From NCBI GenBank assembly GCA_038277395.1, contig CM076191.1:94112822-94176821 (forward strand): a stretch of DNA of 64,000 nucleotides, written 5' to 3'. The stretch comes from Dryocosmus kuriphilus (Eukaryota > Arthropoda > Insecta > Hymenoptera > Cynipidae). The notes under the pieces were generated by a model, which saw only the letters and a list, made by a program, of their open reading frames with translations, ran no database searches and had not been told where the DNA came from. Below are positions 20,307-32,543 of the stretch, piece after piece. Every line of letters begins with the position of its first letter. Position 1 is the first letter of the stretch. A program made the position numbers and the translations under genes.

Positions 20307-21308
20307 CTACTCGCCATCGAGTAAAGTGGCCACACCACTACAACTCTCCTCTTCTACCAACCACTGCTTCAAAGGGCAATGCTTGCCCTGAGAGTCTGGC
20401 ATAAAAACTTTCCTAGAGCGCGAGAGAAAAGCCATATCAAATTTTCCTTGGCCCTCCAGCCCCAGTATCATTTCAGTGTCCACATTATTCGCTACTCTAA
20501 CTTCACAAATTCGAGGTACCCCATCAATTGTTATGGGCAGGTTGACCTTACCGATAATCCTGTCGGTCGAACCATTTGCTATTATCATGTACGATTTCCC
20601 GGTGCAGTCTAGGTGTCTACCGGAATTCTTAGCTATGCTATCTCAGACGGATTTATGAACATGGATGCGAAAAGATCCATTGTCGATTAAAGTGTCCAGT
20701 GGGATCGAGTCGATAGTTGCCATCACATGTATCCTATTGGCAACTTCCATAGTCTCGACTACTCCACTAATCAACTCCGCTTCCGTGATACTACTGTCTA
20801 AGGTCCCAATTAACTCTAAATCTTCCTCAAGGGAACGGGGCCTACTCGGAATCGGGCAGAGTATCTCTTTTGACTGTTTCTGTGGAGTACTTCCAGGGGT
20901 GTCGTGGCTCTGGGACTCTGCGATCAATTTTATAGGTCCATTTCCACTCACAAGGCTATAATTGTCCGGCGATATTTCAATATATATCTCGTCGTCGGGC
21001 ATACTGATACCCTGAAATTCCTCCATATCTATTGTCGCCTGAAATGTCGCTTTCTCGGAGCCCATCTCCGGAGACTGGAGACGTAGCTCCATTTCCCTAT
21101 CGGGTCCAACTTCAGTCTGGGGCATAGCCCCGGTATCTGAAAGGTTTTTTGGCATACCAAGACCCCTATTTTCGCTTAAATCATATACATTTTGCCTAGC
21201 ACTCGGATTGTTCTTAATGGGGCCAACCGAAGTTTCAGTCACGATCTGTGGTGACTGAGAGGCAGCAAGGACCGCGCTTACTGCTTCTCCTTGGCATTTC
21301 CCGAACAC
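20307..21308 (-). pseudogene. Element A aspartic protease region, broken
   Basis: The piece 21308-20643 ends with LDTLIDNGSFRIHVHKSV and a stop; the piece 20588-20307 continues with IANGSTDRIIGKVNLPI and a MILGLE-type second loop. The retroviral protease signature normally reads DTG; here it reads DNG, and a stop lies soon after. The upstream part is a Ser/Glu-rich gag-protease linker. The protease would cut the gag-pol polyprotein in the assembling particle. Confidence 0.7.
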
Positions 21309-21320
21309 TTTGGGCAGTTC

Positions 21321-23335
21321 TCAGTCGCGAAGCCTACCTCTTTGCGTTTGTAGCAGCGGAGTCTCCTGGGGACTGCACAACCTTTCGATAGTGCCTGGGT
21401 TGGTCGCAATTGAAGCAAACCACCTCACTGGGGTCCCTAACCGCAGTCTTAATCTTCTTGTTACTATTAGCAGAAGCCACATTGCTCTGCTGACCTCCCC
21501 CATCCTTAAAATCTTCTTGGGGGGTCTGTCCACCCTTACACGCCTTGTCGCGTCCCCTGCCCTTACTATTTGTGCCCTGTTTCTTTTGGTTACGACTGCC
21601 GAGCACTTGTCTACTTCCTCTTCTAACGCTGAGGGCGGTGATTGCTTGCTGTTTTTAGGAGTCGACTGTAGTTTGTATGCGAATTCTTTCAGGAAAGAGT
21701 TCTCAGGAGGAGGTGGAGCTTTGTATTCCCTCATGTACACGTTCCACTCTTTCTCCCAGCTCCTCCCGAGGCGAGAAAGTTCTCCGAAAGATCTGTATTC
21801 CGAGCGACGGATAACCTTGTGGTAGTCGGGTCGTAGACCTCTATGGACCCAGTCTAACTGGTCGACTATTGGGACTTCGTCTTCGAGTAAATTTATCAGG
21901 CTTTGTATATTGGTTAAGTAGTCATCGATAGACTCATCTTTCCCCTGAGTCCTAGCCTGAATTTGTTCTTTCACCCTTCGTTCGAAATCGTCGTCGCCGA
22001 AATGAGATCTAAATTCTTTACAAAACATACGCCAGCTGTAAAACTCTTTTTCGTGATTTTTAAACCACTTCGACGGTATTCCCTGTAGCAGTACCGACAT
22101 AGCTAGTAACAATTCATCATCTGTCACCCTAAATAGCTTCCTACGATCCTCGATTTTTGTCAGGAAACCATCTGCGCGGGAATCGTTTCTACCGTTAAAG
22201 GTCAAGTTCCATCCCAAAACGATTTTGCCTAGATCTCTATTAACCTGGCGATTTCTATTCGACGATTTGTTGCTATAACTCGTGTCTCTGTTCGTGGAGT
22301 GATCACGGGAACGCAGGTCTTTAAAACTATTGCTTCTTCTCCGCGGTTTATCCTTAGGGCTGTGTTTCGAGTTTCTAAATGTTTTGGTTTCTACATCGGT
22401 TTGCATCATGTCAGGTAAGAGTTCCCTGTATCGACTATTCTTGATTGACATGCGGTCGTTGGTTCTACTGGGACCGAGGCTATGTCTGCTGAAATTCTTA
22501 TTTCACGAAACGTCGCGCTCAGAGTTAGAATCAGGGGTATTTCGAAACATCCTACTATTTTGATCTTTAGGATCTTTTCTAGTCGTGCCAAAATTGTTTT
22601 TTTTGGTGGCATTCTTAGCTCGGTGTGTCTGGGCTCATTGGAGTCCGAGTGTGGTATACTCGTGTTTAGCTTAACTGTTTTAGGGTGGCCCGAAGTTGTC
22701 TGCATATTCGGCAAAGGAAGAGTGCTTTTGGTAATACGGTTTGCGAGTACCGATTGATTTCTACTTGGTTCCATTTTTTCAAAAGGGATTCCCGTATTCG
22801 GCATGTTAAACGGATTCTGCACCCCAAAAATTTGTGCATAATTAAATGACAAGTTCATTCGGTTAATCGGCGAGAAAAGCGATGGTTTGATTCGTGGTGT
22901 CGAGACTGTACTTAAGGTACCAATGGAAGTTGTAGTGGACGCTGCTATTTTGATTCGTGGCAAACCTACCATCGTTGTTACGTAATTCGCGCTTGTGACC
23001 CTAGATTCCTCTATTACCGTTACTGGAGTGTAAGATTCATTTATCTGCCCGCTGCATGGAGGACCTATGGCTAGATTTTCCAAATCGGATTCTATCTCCG
23101 TTTCGTCATTTGTAGCTGTGGATGTCACAGACGTATAGTCTGAGTCGCGTGATGGCCAACCCTTCAAAAGTTTAATTCCCCTACGCAATCTGGCGCATCT
23201 TAATTTTCGGGTGCCGGAGTTGTCTAAATTTAACGCTTCTAAACTATCGTTAATCTCAGTGTTATCCAATTCCGCGATTAGTCGTTTTAACTCGGTATAC
23301 GTGTTGACGTTGTCGATAGATTTTAAAAACGCCAT
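21321..23335 (-). pseudogene. Element A gag, frameshifted
   Basis: It starts at the Met of MAFLKSIDNVNTYTELKRL (23335) and runs 309 codons. A frameshift between about 22450 and 22600 moves to a second frame (22451-21321). That frame has the gag capsid core (LLQGIPSKWFKNHEKEFYSW, then DESIDDYLTNIQSLI). Another frameshift leads to CFNCDQPRHYRK near 21400, a zinc-knuckle relic followed by a second cysteine cluster. Gag forms the virus-like particle and packages RNA. The N-terminal 300 residues are low-complexity Ser/Thr-rich. Confidence 0.8.
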
Positions 23336-24725
23336 CTTGTTTATTAAAATCTTCGAAATTTTCTAAAGTTACCGAAATTGGTTGAACACTCCAAAATTGT
23401 GAGCTGAATTACGAAATTGTAACAGTTTACCGTAGAGAAAAAACAATAATCTTCTAATTATGTTTTTATTTAAACCGAAAAAATTTCGTCCCGGAATTTT
23501 TGCGCGTTCCAAAGTTCGAGAGCCGCTCCAAGTCTTTTTCCCGGCAAACGCGTGATTCTAGTTCGAGTGTTTTTAAAAAATTATCTAAGCGCCGTACGCG
23601 TACGTCTAGTCCTTGAGCAACTAGGGAAATTACCGAAGACGATTAATCCAATCCTTAGTTCTAATTCCCCACTCAATAATCAGGCCTCTCTTGTTGAGTA
23701 CAAGATACCGGTAAATATTTCAAGTGCAGGTTCCAAAATACATAAATCAAAAGAACACATACAAGGTAAATCATAAGGTACATAATAAATTTTTTTAAAA
23801 AATCACAAATTTCAATGAATCATCAATCGATGAATATCCATAAAAGAATAAAATGAATACATCCTTTTTTAATCAATTTTATCAATATTCGGAGTAATGT
23901 GGAGGGTTCGAAAGAATTTTCACAACCTGATTAAATCTTTTGAAACCTCCATCGAACATTCCGGAAGAACCTTTTCGCGGAAAACGAAATATCTCTCAAT
24001 TTTTCTTGTTTCGTTTCCCGGAGACCCCTGATTGCATCCACCAATTTATAAATTAAGGAAAAAAATTTTTCAATGTTGGTGGGTTGCAACTATCTCAGGT
24101 AAATGTGGGTCATGTTTAGCTTCAATGTGGTTGGGTTTAGTTGGTCGTCAATTTTTGAGGGGAATTTCACGCCTCCTAAATAAATTTCCCGCTCAGTGAA
24201 ACGAAGGTCTACTTTCATCGTTCGAAAAAAGGACATGGGCGCCAGTCAGTGGCGAAGTTCGACACAAATTACAATTGTCTCGCTATTGACGAATTTCTAA
24301 GTTGACTAATTACCAAATCGGGATACTTACTATCCCAAAAAAACTATTCACGACTCTTATTTTAGGGGAGAGGTTTGCCCAACCACAAATAAGCTGGAGG
24401 CCAGCATTTTAGGTTAACACCAATTTTCTTTATTTTCGCACTCAACCTAGAAAATTCACAATTACGAATCAATAAACTTAACGTTACAAAAAAAAAAAGG
24501 TATAAGTACGCTCGTACAATTTACCGAAAAAACTACGAAGTCTGACAAGCGACTTTAACTATCGAGAAATAGAAAAAGTCGGTCTAAACCGTTCGTTATC
24601 GCAAAAGAGTCCGAACGAGAAAATACCCCAATCTTGCCACTTCAGAGCTTCCGTGGTCGGTTCCCAAGAAATCATAGAAAAATTACATCACTAATACTGA
24701 CCGCGGGACAAGATTCTAACCAATA
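23336..24725 (-). other. Element A leader between 5' LTR and gag
   Basis: About 1.4 kb without a coding signal. A primer-binding site candidate starts TGGTTAGAATCTTG a few bases inside the 5' LTR (minus strand, near 24722), but I cannot match it to a tRNA. Confidence 0.5.
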
Positions 24726-26074
24726 TCAAAATTCTAGAAACCGAGGATTTTAACACTCGCGAAATTTACCGATACGATCACGTGGTTAACACGAGAAAAG
24801 AGTTCAATCAAACGCGACCAGCGGAGCAACACTTTGACACATGGTCGATCGTTTTGGCGGTATTTCAACTTTTGCTTCGACAAATCTAAACTCTAACACA
24901 CTAAAACCAACGGCCAGAAAACAAAAACACATACCTCGTTAATGTGATAATAATTGTCTCCTCGTTCTACTTCCATAATATCGAATAATACTTCAAGTTA
25001 GTTACTACTAAACAATCGGACGCCACTTTGTCGTGGCACTTTCGGAACGAGAGTGACAGGTTATGCAGCGTCGAGTACTCAGGTGCGTCCAGCCCGCGGA
25101 AATGGACCTAGCCAATGGGAGCGCTCATGCCGCCCGGTTCGCAGTCGTCCGCCAATCGTAGTGCTTTTGCCGGTCGATCCCGCTGTTCTGACTGAAAGTA
25201 GCACCGCTATTTCTGGCGGCAACATAAGAGAAACATTTGACTAATGAAAGGACCCTACGGTTCTGAGTGGGTTATTTTTCTATTGTCCTAATCCCACTCA
25301 GAATCCTTAATCGAAATTAAGAAAGGGTTTAACACAGCCGACAGTTTCACCCCTTCCGTCGCCATTTGCTACTCCGGAGTTTTCGGGTTCAGCCAATGAG
25401 AGCGTTCCTTTCGTCCGGGTCCCAGTCGTCCGCCAATCGTAGCTTCCCACTTGGTCGAGTGCGCAATCCTGGCTTGTAAGCAGCAACTCGTGTCTTTATT
25501 CCACTCAGAATCTATAACTGTGATCCACAAACAGCTGACAGATTATGTAATCTCAAGGTTTCACCGACTTCAGCGCCCTCTGATACTTCCGGGTTTCCGG
25601 TAGTGCCGTGAAAAGCTCGTTACTGGCTGGTGATTGGTGGATCGGTTTGTTTCTCCACCAGCTGCCGACGGTGCGTCCCTGTAGATTTAGGGAAGCACAA
25701 TCATTGTTGACCGTCCGTTGTGATAGAAAGAGACACACCCAACTGTGGTATCTCTTCTCTCCGTTCCTCCCATGGGTGAGCAACCCTGGACAGTCCACGA
25801 ACCGCCGGGCTGGTGTTTAAAGTCCGTTTGATATCTCGAAGTCCTCTCTTGCCGTCGCTCCGATGATTACCGTGAAAGTTTACAAAAGAAAACGCATATA
25901 TAAGTATTCTTAAAATTTTTAGTCGAAAGTGTCCCCGAGGAGTTGGACCCTTGCTCCGAATGTCCAGACAAAACAAATGATGAGAAGGAATCCCTGTTTA
26001 TTTTTCCCCGGGTCCGGCAGGGGAAATCGCGGTTGTCCATAAAAATGTGACAGGTGAGTTTTGCACTGTTACAA
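24726..26074 (-). repeat. Element A 5' LTR
   Basis: It is 1349 bp and collinear with 16094-17304. An extra ~140-bp stretch (about 25800-25935) is present only here. Confidence 0.85.
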
Positions 26075-26079
26075 TGCGC

Positions 26080-26813
26080 AATGTAAATCATTTTCTAAGA
26101 GTGTCCTAAATAATCTTGATAGTTCCCTATTTATACGTTCGACCATATTGGCCTGTGGAAGTCGTATCGATGTTAATATCATTTGGACGTTTCGCTCATT
26201 GAGAGCTTGCTTCCACCTTTTACTTGAAAATTAGGTCCCTCGATCGGTCAGAATGTTGTCAGGTTTCCGGAGTTCTTGCGTGAACTCTTCGAACTTTTTC
26301 ACTGTGATCTCACACGGAGCCTTTTTTAACGGATAATGTTTCGTATATTTTGTAAATTTATCGATCATGACCAGCAAGTATTCGTATCTATATTTGGCTT
26401 TCGTGAGTGGTCCAAAATAGTCAATGGATACTATTTCCAATGGATTTTCTGTCAATACTGCTTCCATCGACGCCTAGAAAGTTATTGTCGAGACTATTTC
26501 GTTGGCAGGAATCGCAGGTCGAAATCACATGTCTAGTCACTTTGGTTATTTTTGGATAATAAAAATATTCTCGCAGAATTCGGTAGGGGTTTTCCGCTCC
26601 TACATGGCCATATGTGAAATGGCATTCCCATATTAATTCACTCAATATTTTCTTGAGGACGTAGACCCGCATAGTAGATCCGTTGTCGTGGTACAGAAGA
26701 TTATTAACTATTTTGTATCTCGTCTTCTTACCTTGTTCTTGTGTTTTTAACTCCTCCTTCCTTTTTGTGTTTCTTTGCCCTTTTCTTGTACCTCTTTCAC
26801 GTTTCTTAGACAC
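26080..26813 (-). pseudogene. Element B integrase, truncated
   Basis: The frame 26813-26421 contains the HHCC zinc domain (HFTYGHVGAENPYRIL and STCDSCQRN), then another frame (26467-26231) has LEIVSIDYFGPLTKAKY with the first catalytic Asp and NILTDRGT with the second. The Glu motif (ANMVERINREL) lies further left near 26140. The frame ends abruptly at the LTR of element A at 26074, so the C-terminal module is missing. Confidence 0.85.
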
Positions 26814-27537
26814 TTGTGGATTTCTGGTGATCCTGTGTACGTTAAAACATTTATGTACACTGTTGTATTTTTATCTTTCTTCCCATTTGCTTCCTTATTG
26901 TGTAAACGACTTAATAAATCCGCTATTATGATGTCCTTTCCAGGGAAGTGCTCTATCGTGATTCTATAATCTTTGATGGCGAGAATCCATCGTGGGCGAC
27001 GAGCGTTGGCAAATTTTCAAGTCTTTACGAAAGTCAATGCCATGTGTTCGGTTCGATTTAATATTTCTCCCCTTTTTACAATTTTTTTAATTTCTGCAGG
27101 GCCCAAGCCAAAGCAAAAAGTTCTTTTTCCGTCGTGATGTAAGCCAACTCTGGGCCTTTCAGCGTCCGACTTGCTAGAGTAATTATTTCCTTTTCATTTT
27201 TTGTAGTTAGTTGGTATAAGACTGTTCCTAAGACGTAATTACTGGCATCCGTCTCGAGATAATATTTTTGCTTGGGATCTGGAAAATATAAAAGAATTGA
27301 TTTGCAGAACAGCTCTTATTTTTTCAAACTGAATCTACATTTCTTTGTCCCGTTTCCAAACCACCCCTTTTTTACCAATTTGACCAGCGGCACTGTTTTC
27401 CCTGCGTGTTGACTGCGGAACTTCGAGTAAAAATTTATTAGGCCCAGAAAACCTCTCAATCGTTTAACATTTTTCGGAGCTGGAAATTCTTTGATATTTT
27501 TTATCTTTTCCGGATCTGGTTTTTTTTCCTTCTGTGG
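26814..27537 (-). pseudogene. Element B RNase H, degraded
   Basis: Minus-strand fragments show ETDASNYVLG near 27260 with the first RNase H Asp, TTEKELFALAWALQ with the Glu near 27130, and HFPGKDIIIADLLSRLH near 26950-26890. Stops break the frame repeatedly. The RT-RNase H connection (FRGLNKFLLEV-like) is recognisable near 27440. Confidence 0.65.
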
Positions 27538-28254
27538 TCAACACAACCCCCAAAAATTTTGTTTCCTTCTCAAAAAATAGGATTTTTCTAGATATAGCTT
27601 CAAGTTGTAGGATCTCAGGTGTAGTAGGAGTTCCTTCAGGTGCACCAAGTGTTGATTGTGGGACTCTGATATAATTAACGTGTCATCGACAAACGCGATC
27701 ACGTGATCGCCAATTCCTTGCAAGGATTGATCTAATCCCCGAACGATTTGCGCTGTACTAGTGTTGGGCCCGAACTGGATGACCAGGAACTCGTAGCTAC
27801 GTCCTTGATGTTGAAAGGCAGTGTACTTTCTTGAATCAGGGTATAACTGCACTTGCCAAAAGCTACTATTCATGGATAAACTAGACATGATTTTTGTGCC
27901 TTTACTCCGTTTAAACAGGACATCGGCTGATTCTGGATATTCCTAGTCTTCAACTAGAACTTCATTAAGTTTTCTTGCGTCAAGACACAGGCGAATTGTG
28001 CCGCCTTTTTTTATTACGGGAAAAATGGGATTAATGTATGGGCTGTTCGAGCGTTGAATTATCCCCATACTTAACGTCCGTTGAATTTCTTCCTTCACTC
28101 TTTCTCGGCGTGCCATGGGGATTGGATAGCTCCTACCCACAAGAGGTTGTTTTTCCTTGACCTTTAGTTTGTGTTGGTAGGTATTGAGAAGTCCTAGCTC
28201 TTTTCTGAAAACTTGCCTATTTTTCCATAGAATTGTGAGGAGTTTCTCTTTCAT
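27538..28254 (-). pseudogene. Element B reverse transcriptase, broken
   Basis: The frame 28254-27943 has YPIPMARRERVKEEIQ and RLCLDARKLNEVLVED; the frame 27888-27538 has SFWQVQLYPDSRKYTAFQH and IAFVDDTLII, the catalytic FVDD box. A frameshift or short loss separates the two around 27890-27940. It copies element RNA into DNA in cytoplasmic particles. Confidence 0.85.
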
Positions 28255-28354
28255 TTCGATGTCTAGATCCGAGATTTCAGCTACTTTCTCAGAAATGTCT
28301 TAATTGGTTATTTCCTTAGGTTCTTCTTCGTTTTGAACTGTCTCTCTCAGGGTC

Positions 28355-29056
28355 TCATACATTACGCCCCGTGGTGTCATGTTGTTTTATATTTCTGACG
28401 CTGACTTTAGCTTCTCCGCTCTCCAACTCAGGGTCTTTTACCTGCATTATCCTAATTGATGGACTCCCTTGTAAATAAGGGAACAGTAAAGTCTTTGCGT
28501 CGAGATTAATTCGGGTTCTGTATTCATGGAGGACGTCAAACCCGATGATACAGGTATAGTGTAATCGAGGTACGACTAGAAAGGGTACATCTACATAAAC
28601 TTGTCGGTTCAGTCTGACAGCTTTACTCGAACAGGGTCCCGCAATCGCCACCCTAGTGAGCGGTAGTCTCGGATACTTTTCAAAGCGTACTCGATTTTTA
28701 TTTAAAAATTCTTCGCAGACACACGTGACCTCCGCTCCTGTGTCTATGAGAGTGTTAGTTACCACTCCTCCAATGATGAGATTTGCTGTATAGCATTTTA
28801 ACTTCCTTTTTTGTTGATATTCCGTAGGTTCTTCCTCGATCAATTCTTCCCTTAGATCTGTTATCATGTGGGTCAGGTATGTTTTTATTTCACCCTCGTC
28901 TTCTTCTGACTCCTTCTCTATCGACGCGGGCTCTATTCGTTTCCCGAGTGGGCATTTCATTCTCCGAGACCTTCTTCTCTTGTCTCGGAATGCTCTTCTC
29001 CCTCGACTCCTAGACTTTGTACTTTTTACGGCGGCTGTGATTGTGACTGCCTCCAT
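28355..29056 (-). pseudogene. Element B protease region
   Basis: This 233-codon frame has a basic Arg/Lys start, then TLIDTGAEVTCVCEEF, the aspartic protease active site (DTG), and YTCIIGFDVLHEY, the second conserved loop. It is the most intact protease of the three gypsy elements here. No stop interrupts the domain itself, but it is out of frame with the RT that follows. Confidence 0.8.
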
Positions 29057-29905
29057 GACTAATTTTTATTTTCATTTTTGTGGTTTGGGGCCATCGGTTG
29101 TCACCAGGCCCTATCCTTGGATAATTATTGTTAAAAGCTCGCCATGATTCTTGCTGGTTGTTTGCGTTTTCACATCGTGGCATATTTTTTTGTTTTCCAT
29201 TCTTTATTCTCGTTTGGTCCATCGTTTTTAGGACCTATTTTATCGAAATCTGCAAGCATGCCGAGGAGTTCCGGGTATTCCGCAATTTCTCTGTCTACAA
29301 TGGCGCCATCTTTCCTGGTTGGTAGTTTCAAAATTTCAATTGTTTACGGAAATCATGTTGCGTTTGCTCGCTCCGGAAAGTTTTCGGAATTTTCTTTTGA
29401 ATGTTCCCAAATCACGTACGTCGTATCTTATGATTTGCCACCAGTCACCTGGTGGGTCTGATAGCGATCTTTCCAGCAGATATTCCATGTCGCATGGGCG
29501 TGGTCGTACGGCCACCCAGTATTGTTCCAATTGTCGCAGGTACTTGGTAGGACTTCCGCTTCCGTTAAATTCGGGGAGTACGTATTTGATATTTGGTTTG
29601 GAGATAGTTATTGTAGCTGTCTCTCTTCCTCCTTCTTCTTGGATTCGCTCTATCATTCTCACTTGCGCCGCCTCTAGTCTCTCCAACTGATTTTGCATGC
29701 GGTTGCTGTTTTCTTCCAGGGTTTGGGTTAAGTTTGTTGTGGCTTCAATCGATCTGCTCAGATGTGTTTGGAGTTCTGTGATTTTTCTTTGTGCTGCTTT
29801 TTCTTTGTGCATCTCTTGTTTTTCTCTATTCTTTATTTTGTCCTCGAGTATTTTCCTCGTCCTCTGCTCTATTTGACTCAATTTTCTGTTGTTGTTTCTA
29901 CATTA
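29010..29905 (-). pseudogene. Element B gag, truncated
   Basis: The frame 29881-29336 begins with a charged coiled-coil (EKQEMHKEKAAQRKITE, SIEATTNLTQTLEENSN) and continues into a capsid-like part with LPEFNGSGSPTKYLRQLEQY and DPPGDWWQII. A second frame (29222-29010) holds the basic C-terminal part. The open sequence fades out just upstream of 29881 with no LTR. It is clearly related to the gag of element C (PEDWWQII). Confidence 0.75.
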
Positions 29906-30877
29906 TTCAAAAACCCAACTTAAAACCAATCCCAAACCATGCTAACGTTTCGGCGCTCATGCAGCACTCTTATCAAGGCAAATAAAAACAAGTTATACGT
30001 AAATAAGAATAATATCATCCAGCCAGCTAGTCCAGAAGCCAGGACAATTGCGTTTTTAAGAGACATGGACTTGGACGACTGTTTTTTATGTACTTTGACC
30101 CGCCGAATACGAATTCTAATGGTTTTTTGCAAAAAAATTAAAATATGATCGCATTCTCTGAGCAATTTTAAAGTAAAAAGTACCACACCACTTTTTCCGT
30201 ACAACCCTTTTTTCCTCAAAAACTAAGCGATACTATTTTTTTTGTTGCAAAAAACGTTTTTCTCAATGTTTAAACAATTATTTGTTTATGAATTTTTTCT
30301 GATCACTCGGATGCATAGCCAACCTCGAAATTCGTGTTCAGTTGATCAAAATAAATTAAAGACAATCGTCAAAGTTTATGTCTCTTAAAAAGGTAATTGG
30401 GCACCTCTGGCTTCTGGGCTAAGCTCTGTGAAGTTGCCACGATGTTCCATCCTTGAGGCCGGAACCTTTTTTTTTTCTTTTTATTTTTCTTGTTTCTATT
30501 TATCCTCAAACCTCTTTCAAGTGACGTTAAATGAGTATGTTTGGTTTGAATGTTTTCTGAATCATTTTTATTTTAACTTGAAAATCAACAATAGAGCATT
30601 TACATGCAACGGAAAACCACTGAAAGAAAAAGTCGCGGGACACACGCGAAAAGCAAGCGAAGGCATAGAAGTTTTAATGAGGACAATGGACGAAAAAAAT
30701 GAGTCTGTGAAACATTCGGTGACTGTACTCAATTTTTTTATAGGAATCTTCCATAAACTACGTGGACAGTTTTTCTTTTTCTTTATAACGTTGTGTCTTT
30801 TTCAAATTCACGGAAATTTTATTTTCGTCTTTACTTAAACAAATCAAGAACTGGCCACGTGGTTTATGAATCCTTTC
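29906..30877. other. Unassigned sequence, about 1 kb
   Basis: An open frame at 30428-30838 (+) is F/L-rich apart from a short charged middle (KPLKEKVAGHTRKASEG). I recognise no family and regard it as unsupported. Confidence 0.35.
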
Positions 30878-31091
30878 ATAGGACAAAAATTTTAAAATAT
30901 TTCATTAATTTTTTTTTAAAATTTGAAATACTTTTTAGTGAAGAGTTCTAAGATTGTACTTGAAATTTTCCTTGACTGTCAGAGCAGTTGAAAGTCAAGG
31001 AAATTTTCAATTACTATTTCAGAATTCTTCACTAAAAATTATTTCAAATTTTAAAAAACTTTATTGAAATATTTTTAAATTTATGTCCTAT
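30878..31091. mobile_element. ~214-bp hairpin MITE
   Basis: The sequence from ATAGGACAAAAATTTTAAAA to TTTTTAAATTTATGTCCTAT is a nearly full-length inverted repeat with arms of about 100 bp and a central TTTCCTTGACT...AGTCAAGGAAA stem. It has no coding capacity. The 3' LTR of element D begins 10 bp beyond it. The target duplication is unclear. Confidence 0.75.
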
Positions 31092-31100
31092 CCAAAAATC

Positions 31101-32529
31101 TGTTACGTTCCGAGTTAAGGCAAAGGTAGTATGGAAATGGAAAAGTAGAAGAGGCTAGTATCGCTGATTACTGTCAGGATGGTAAGTCCTGACGAATTAT
31201 TTGTGTGGGATCGTTATCACTTGTCAACCCTATGCGGATCGTGTAATTATAAATGAAAGTAGTACACAGATATTAGAGTAAAATGCATTTATTACAATTA
31301 AGTAGAAAGAGAATAAAGATCAGGACAGATATATAGTTGTTACTTAAAATTTACCTTTTTGTTCAAAAGGGCGAGAGAGAGTTGTTTCGTCGCTTTTGTG
31401 CCTATTCCGAGGTGACAACGACGAGGGCAGTTCACAGGAGTGGTTTATTCGTCGCTTGTATCCCTATATCGAACTTGGCAACGGCGAGACCAATTCACAG
31501 GGGTAGTTTGTTCGTCGCTTGTATCCCTATCTTGAACTTGGCAACGGCGAGACCAATTCACAGGGGCGGTTTGGCTAGAGTGAGAGGGGAGAGAACCGTA
31601 ATCGAAGTATCTCTTCCTTTCACCGATCGAGCGATACACGAACGTACTTCGACAGATCGAGTTCACTCATAAGTTCTTTTCCGGATATATACACTTTGGT
31701 TTTAACCCGAAGTAGACTCTACTTTGATTCTTAGCCGAAATGAAAGGGACTTTGTTCACTGATAGAATATTAACTGTAACTTGAAGTTATTTATCCGATC
31801 ACAGAGGACTACTTTTACAAGGTAACCATTTGTTACTTGAGGTTATTTAACTGATCTCAGAGGGCTACATTCACAAGAAGAAATACTTAATAGTTGACTA
31901 CTTTCTCTTGCTACCTGAGGTTGTTTAACTGATCACAGAGGACTACTTTTACAAAGTGATTACTAGTTACTTGATGTTATTTAACTGATTACGGAGGACG
32001 ACGTGTACAATGTAACTTTTCGGAAAGTAAAGACGTCGATACCTCATAGAACGGGGGTTTTATAGGAGATCCATTCCCTTGTTGAAAGGGGATCTTTGCA
32101 AATCTGTATTATGGCACGCGCGGTTACAAATTTGTATTACGGCACGTTCGCTCACAAATCTGTATTATAGCACGCGCGCTGACGTTGGCACTTTTGGTTC
32201 TCGACCGGTTATTTGATATTAGTCATATTTTCCCATTATCTCTCTTACCCTTTTAACTACGGTATTTCTTAATTCTACGGTGACAAAGGAGAGCGCATTT
32301 TATGTGCTAACATTTATTCTTATGCTTTAATCCTTCTTAAATTATATGAGAGATTCTTCTCAGATGTACTTGTAATGTTTATAGTTTAATTGGCGAATTC
32401 TTATTGTTTCTACCTATCATACTAATTCCTTAAGCGCTAGTCCTTGATGAGCGGTTGTCCTTGTCTTTACTTCTGAACCTTATGGCGAGATTTTAAAATA
32501 AGCTGAAATTTAAAATCTGGGACATAACA
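31101..32529 (-). repeat. Element D 3' LTR
   Basis: It contains three sets of internal tandem repeats: a ~68-bp set with TTCACAGGGG...GCAACGGCGAGACC (about 31430-31570), a ~60-bp set with GTTATTTAACTGATC-CAGAGG (about 31780-32000), and a ~34-bp set with ACAAATCTGTATTA-GGCACG (about 32095-32180). On the minus strand AATAAA lies at 31288-31293, a plausible poly(A) signal. Open frames inside are not genes. Confidence 0.9.
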
Positions 32530-32543
32530 GCTCTCCCTTTTTC
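32530..32543 (-). other. Element D polypurine tract
   Basis: On the minus strand AAAAAGGGAGAGC directly precedes the 3' LTR. This purine run primes plus-strand DNA synthesis in reverse-transcribing elements. Confidence 0.8.

Larger units (their letters stand above)
16094..26074 (-). mobile_element. Ty3/gypsy LTR retrotransposon A (defective)
   Basis: This minus-strand element of about 10 kb has both LTRs (24726-26074 as 5', 16094-17304 as 3') and the order gag, protease, RT remnant, RNase H, integrase. Both LTR ends read TTGTRACAG...TTTTGA on the minus strand. A GGGGGAA purine tract precedes the 3' LTR. The flanks are TGCTC (16089-16093) and TGCGC (26075-26079), a possible 5-bp duplication with one mismatch. 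The LTRs differ at roughly one base in eight over the stretch I compared, so insertion is old or the ends were exchanged. Every gene is broken and the RT core is deleted. Confidence 0.85.
26080..29905 (-). mobile_element. Ty3/gypsy element B, truncated at both ends
   Basis: Minus-strand gag, protease, RT, RNase H and integrase in standard order, in the same family as element C. It is cut at the left exactly where the 5' LTR of element A begins, inside the integrase, and at the right at the start of gag. No LTR of its own is visible. All parts carry stops or shifts. Confidence 0.85.

Noticed and set aside
21310..21825. Plus-strand 171-codon open frame
   Set aside because: It is antisense to element A gag; no motif.
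30428..30838. 136-codon plus-strand frame as a gene
   Set aside because: Mostly Phe/Leu low complexity from T-rich DNA; the short charged middle matches nothing I know.
31337..31672. 111-codon open frame in the element D 3' LTR (and its match at 46282-46644)
   Set aside because: It is generated by the ~68-bp LTR repeat; it differs between the LTRs without sign of protein conservation.
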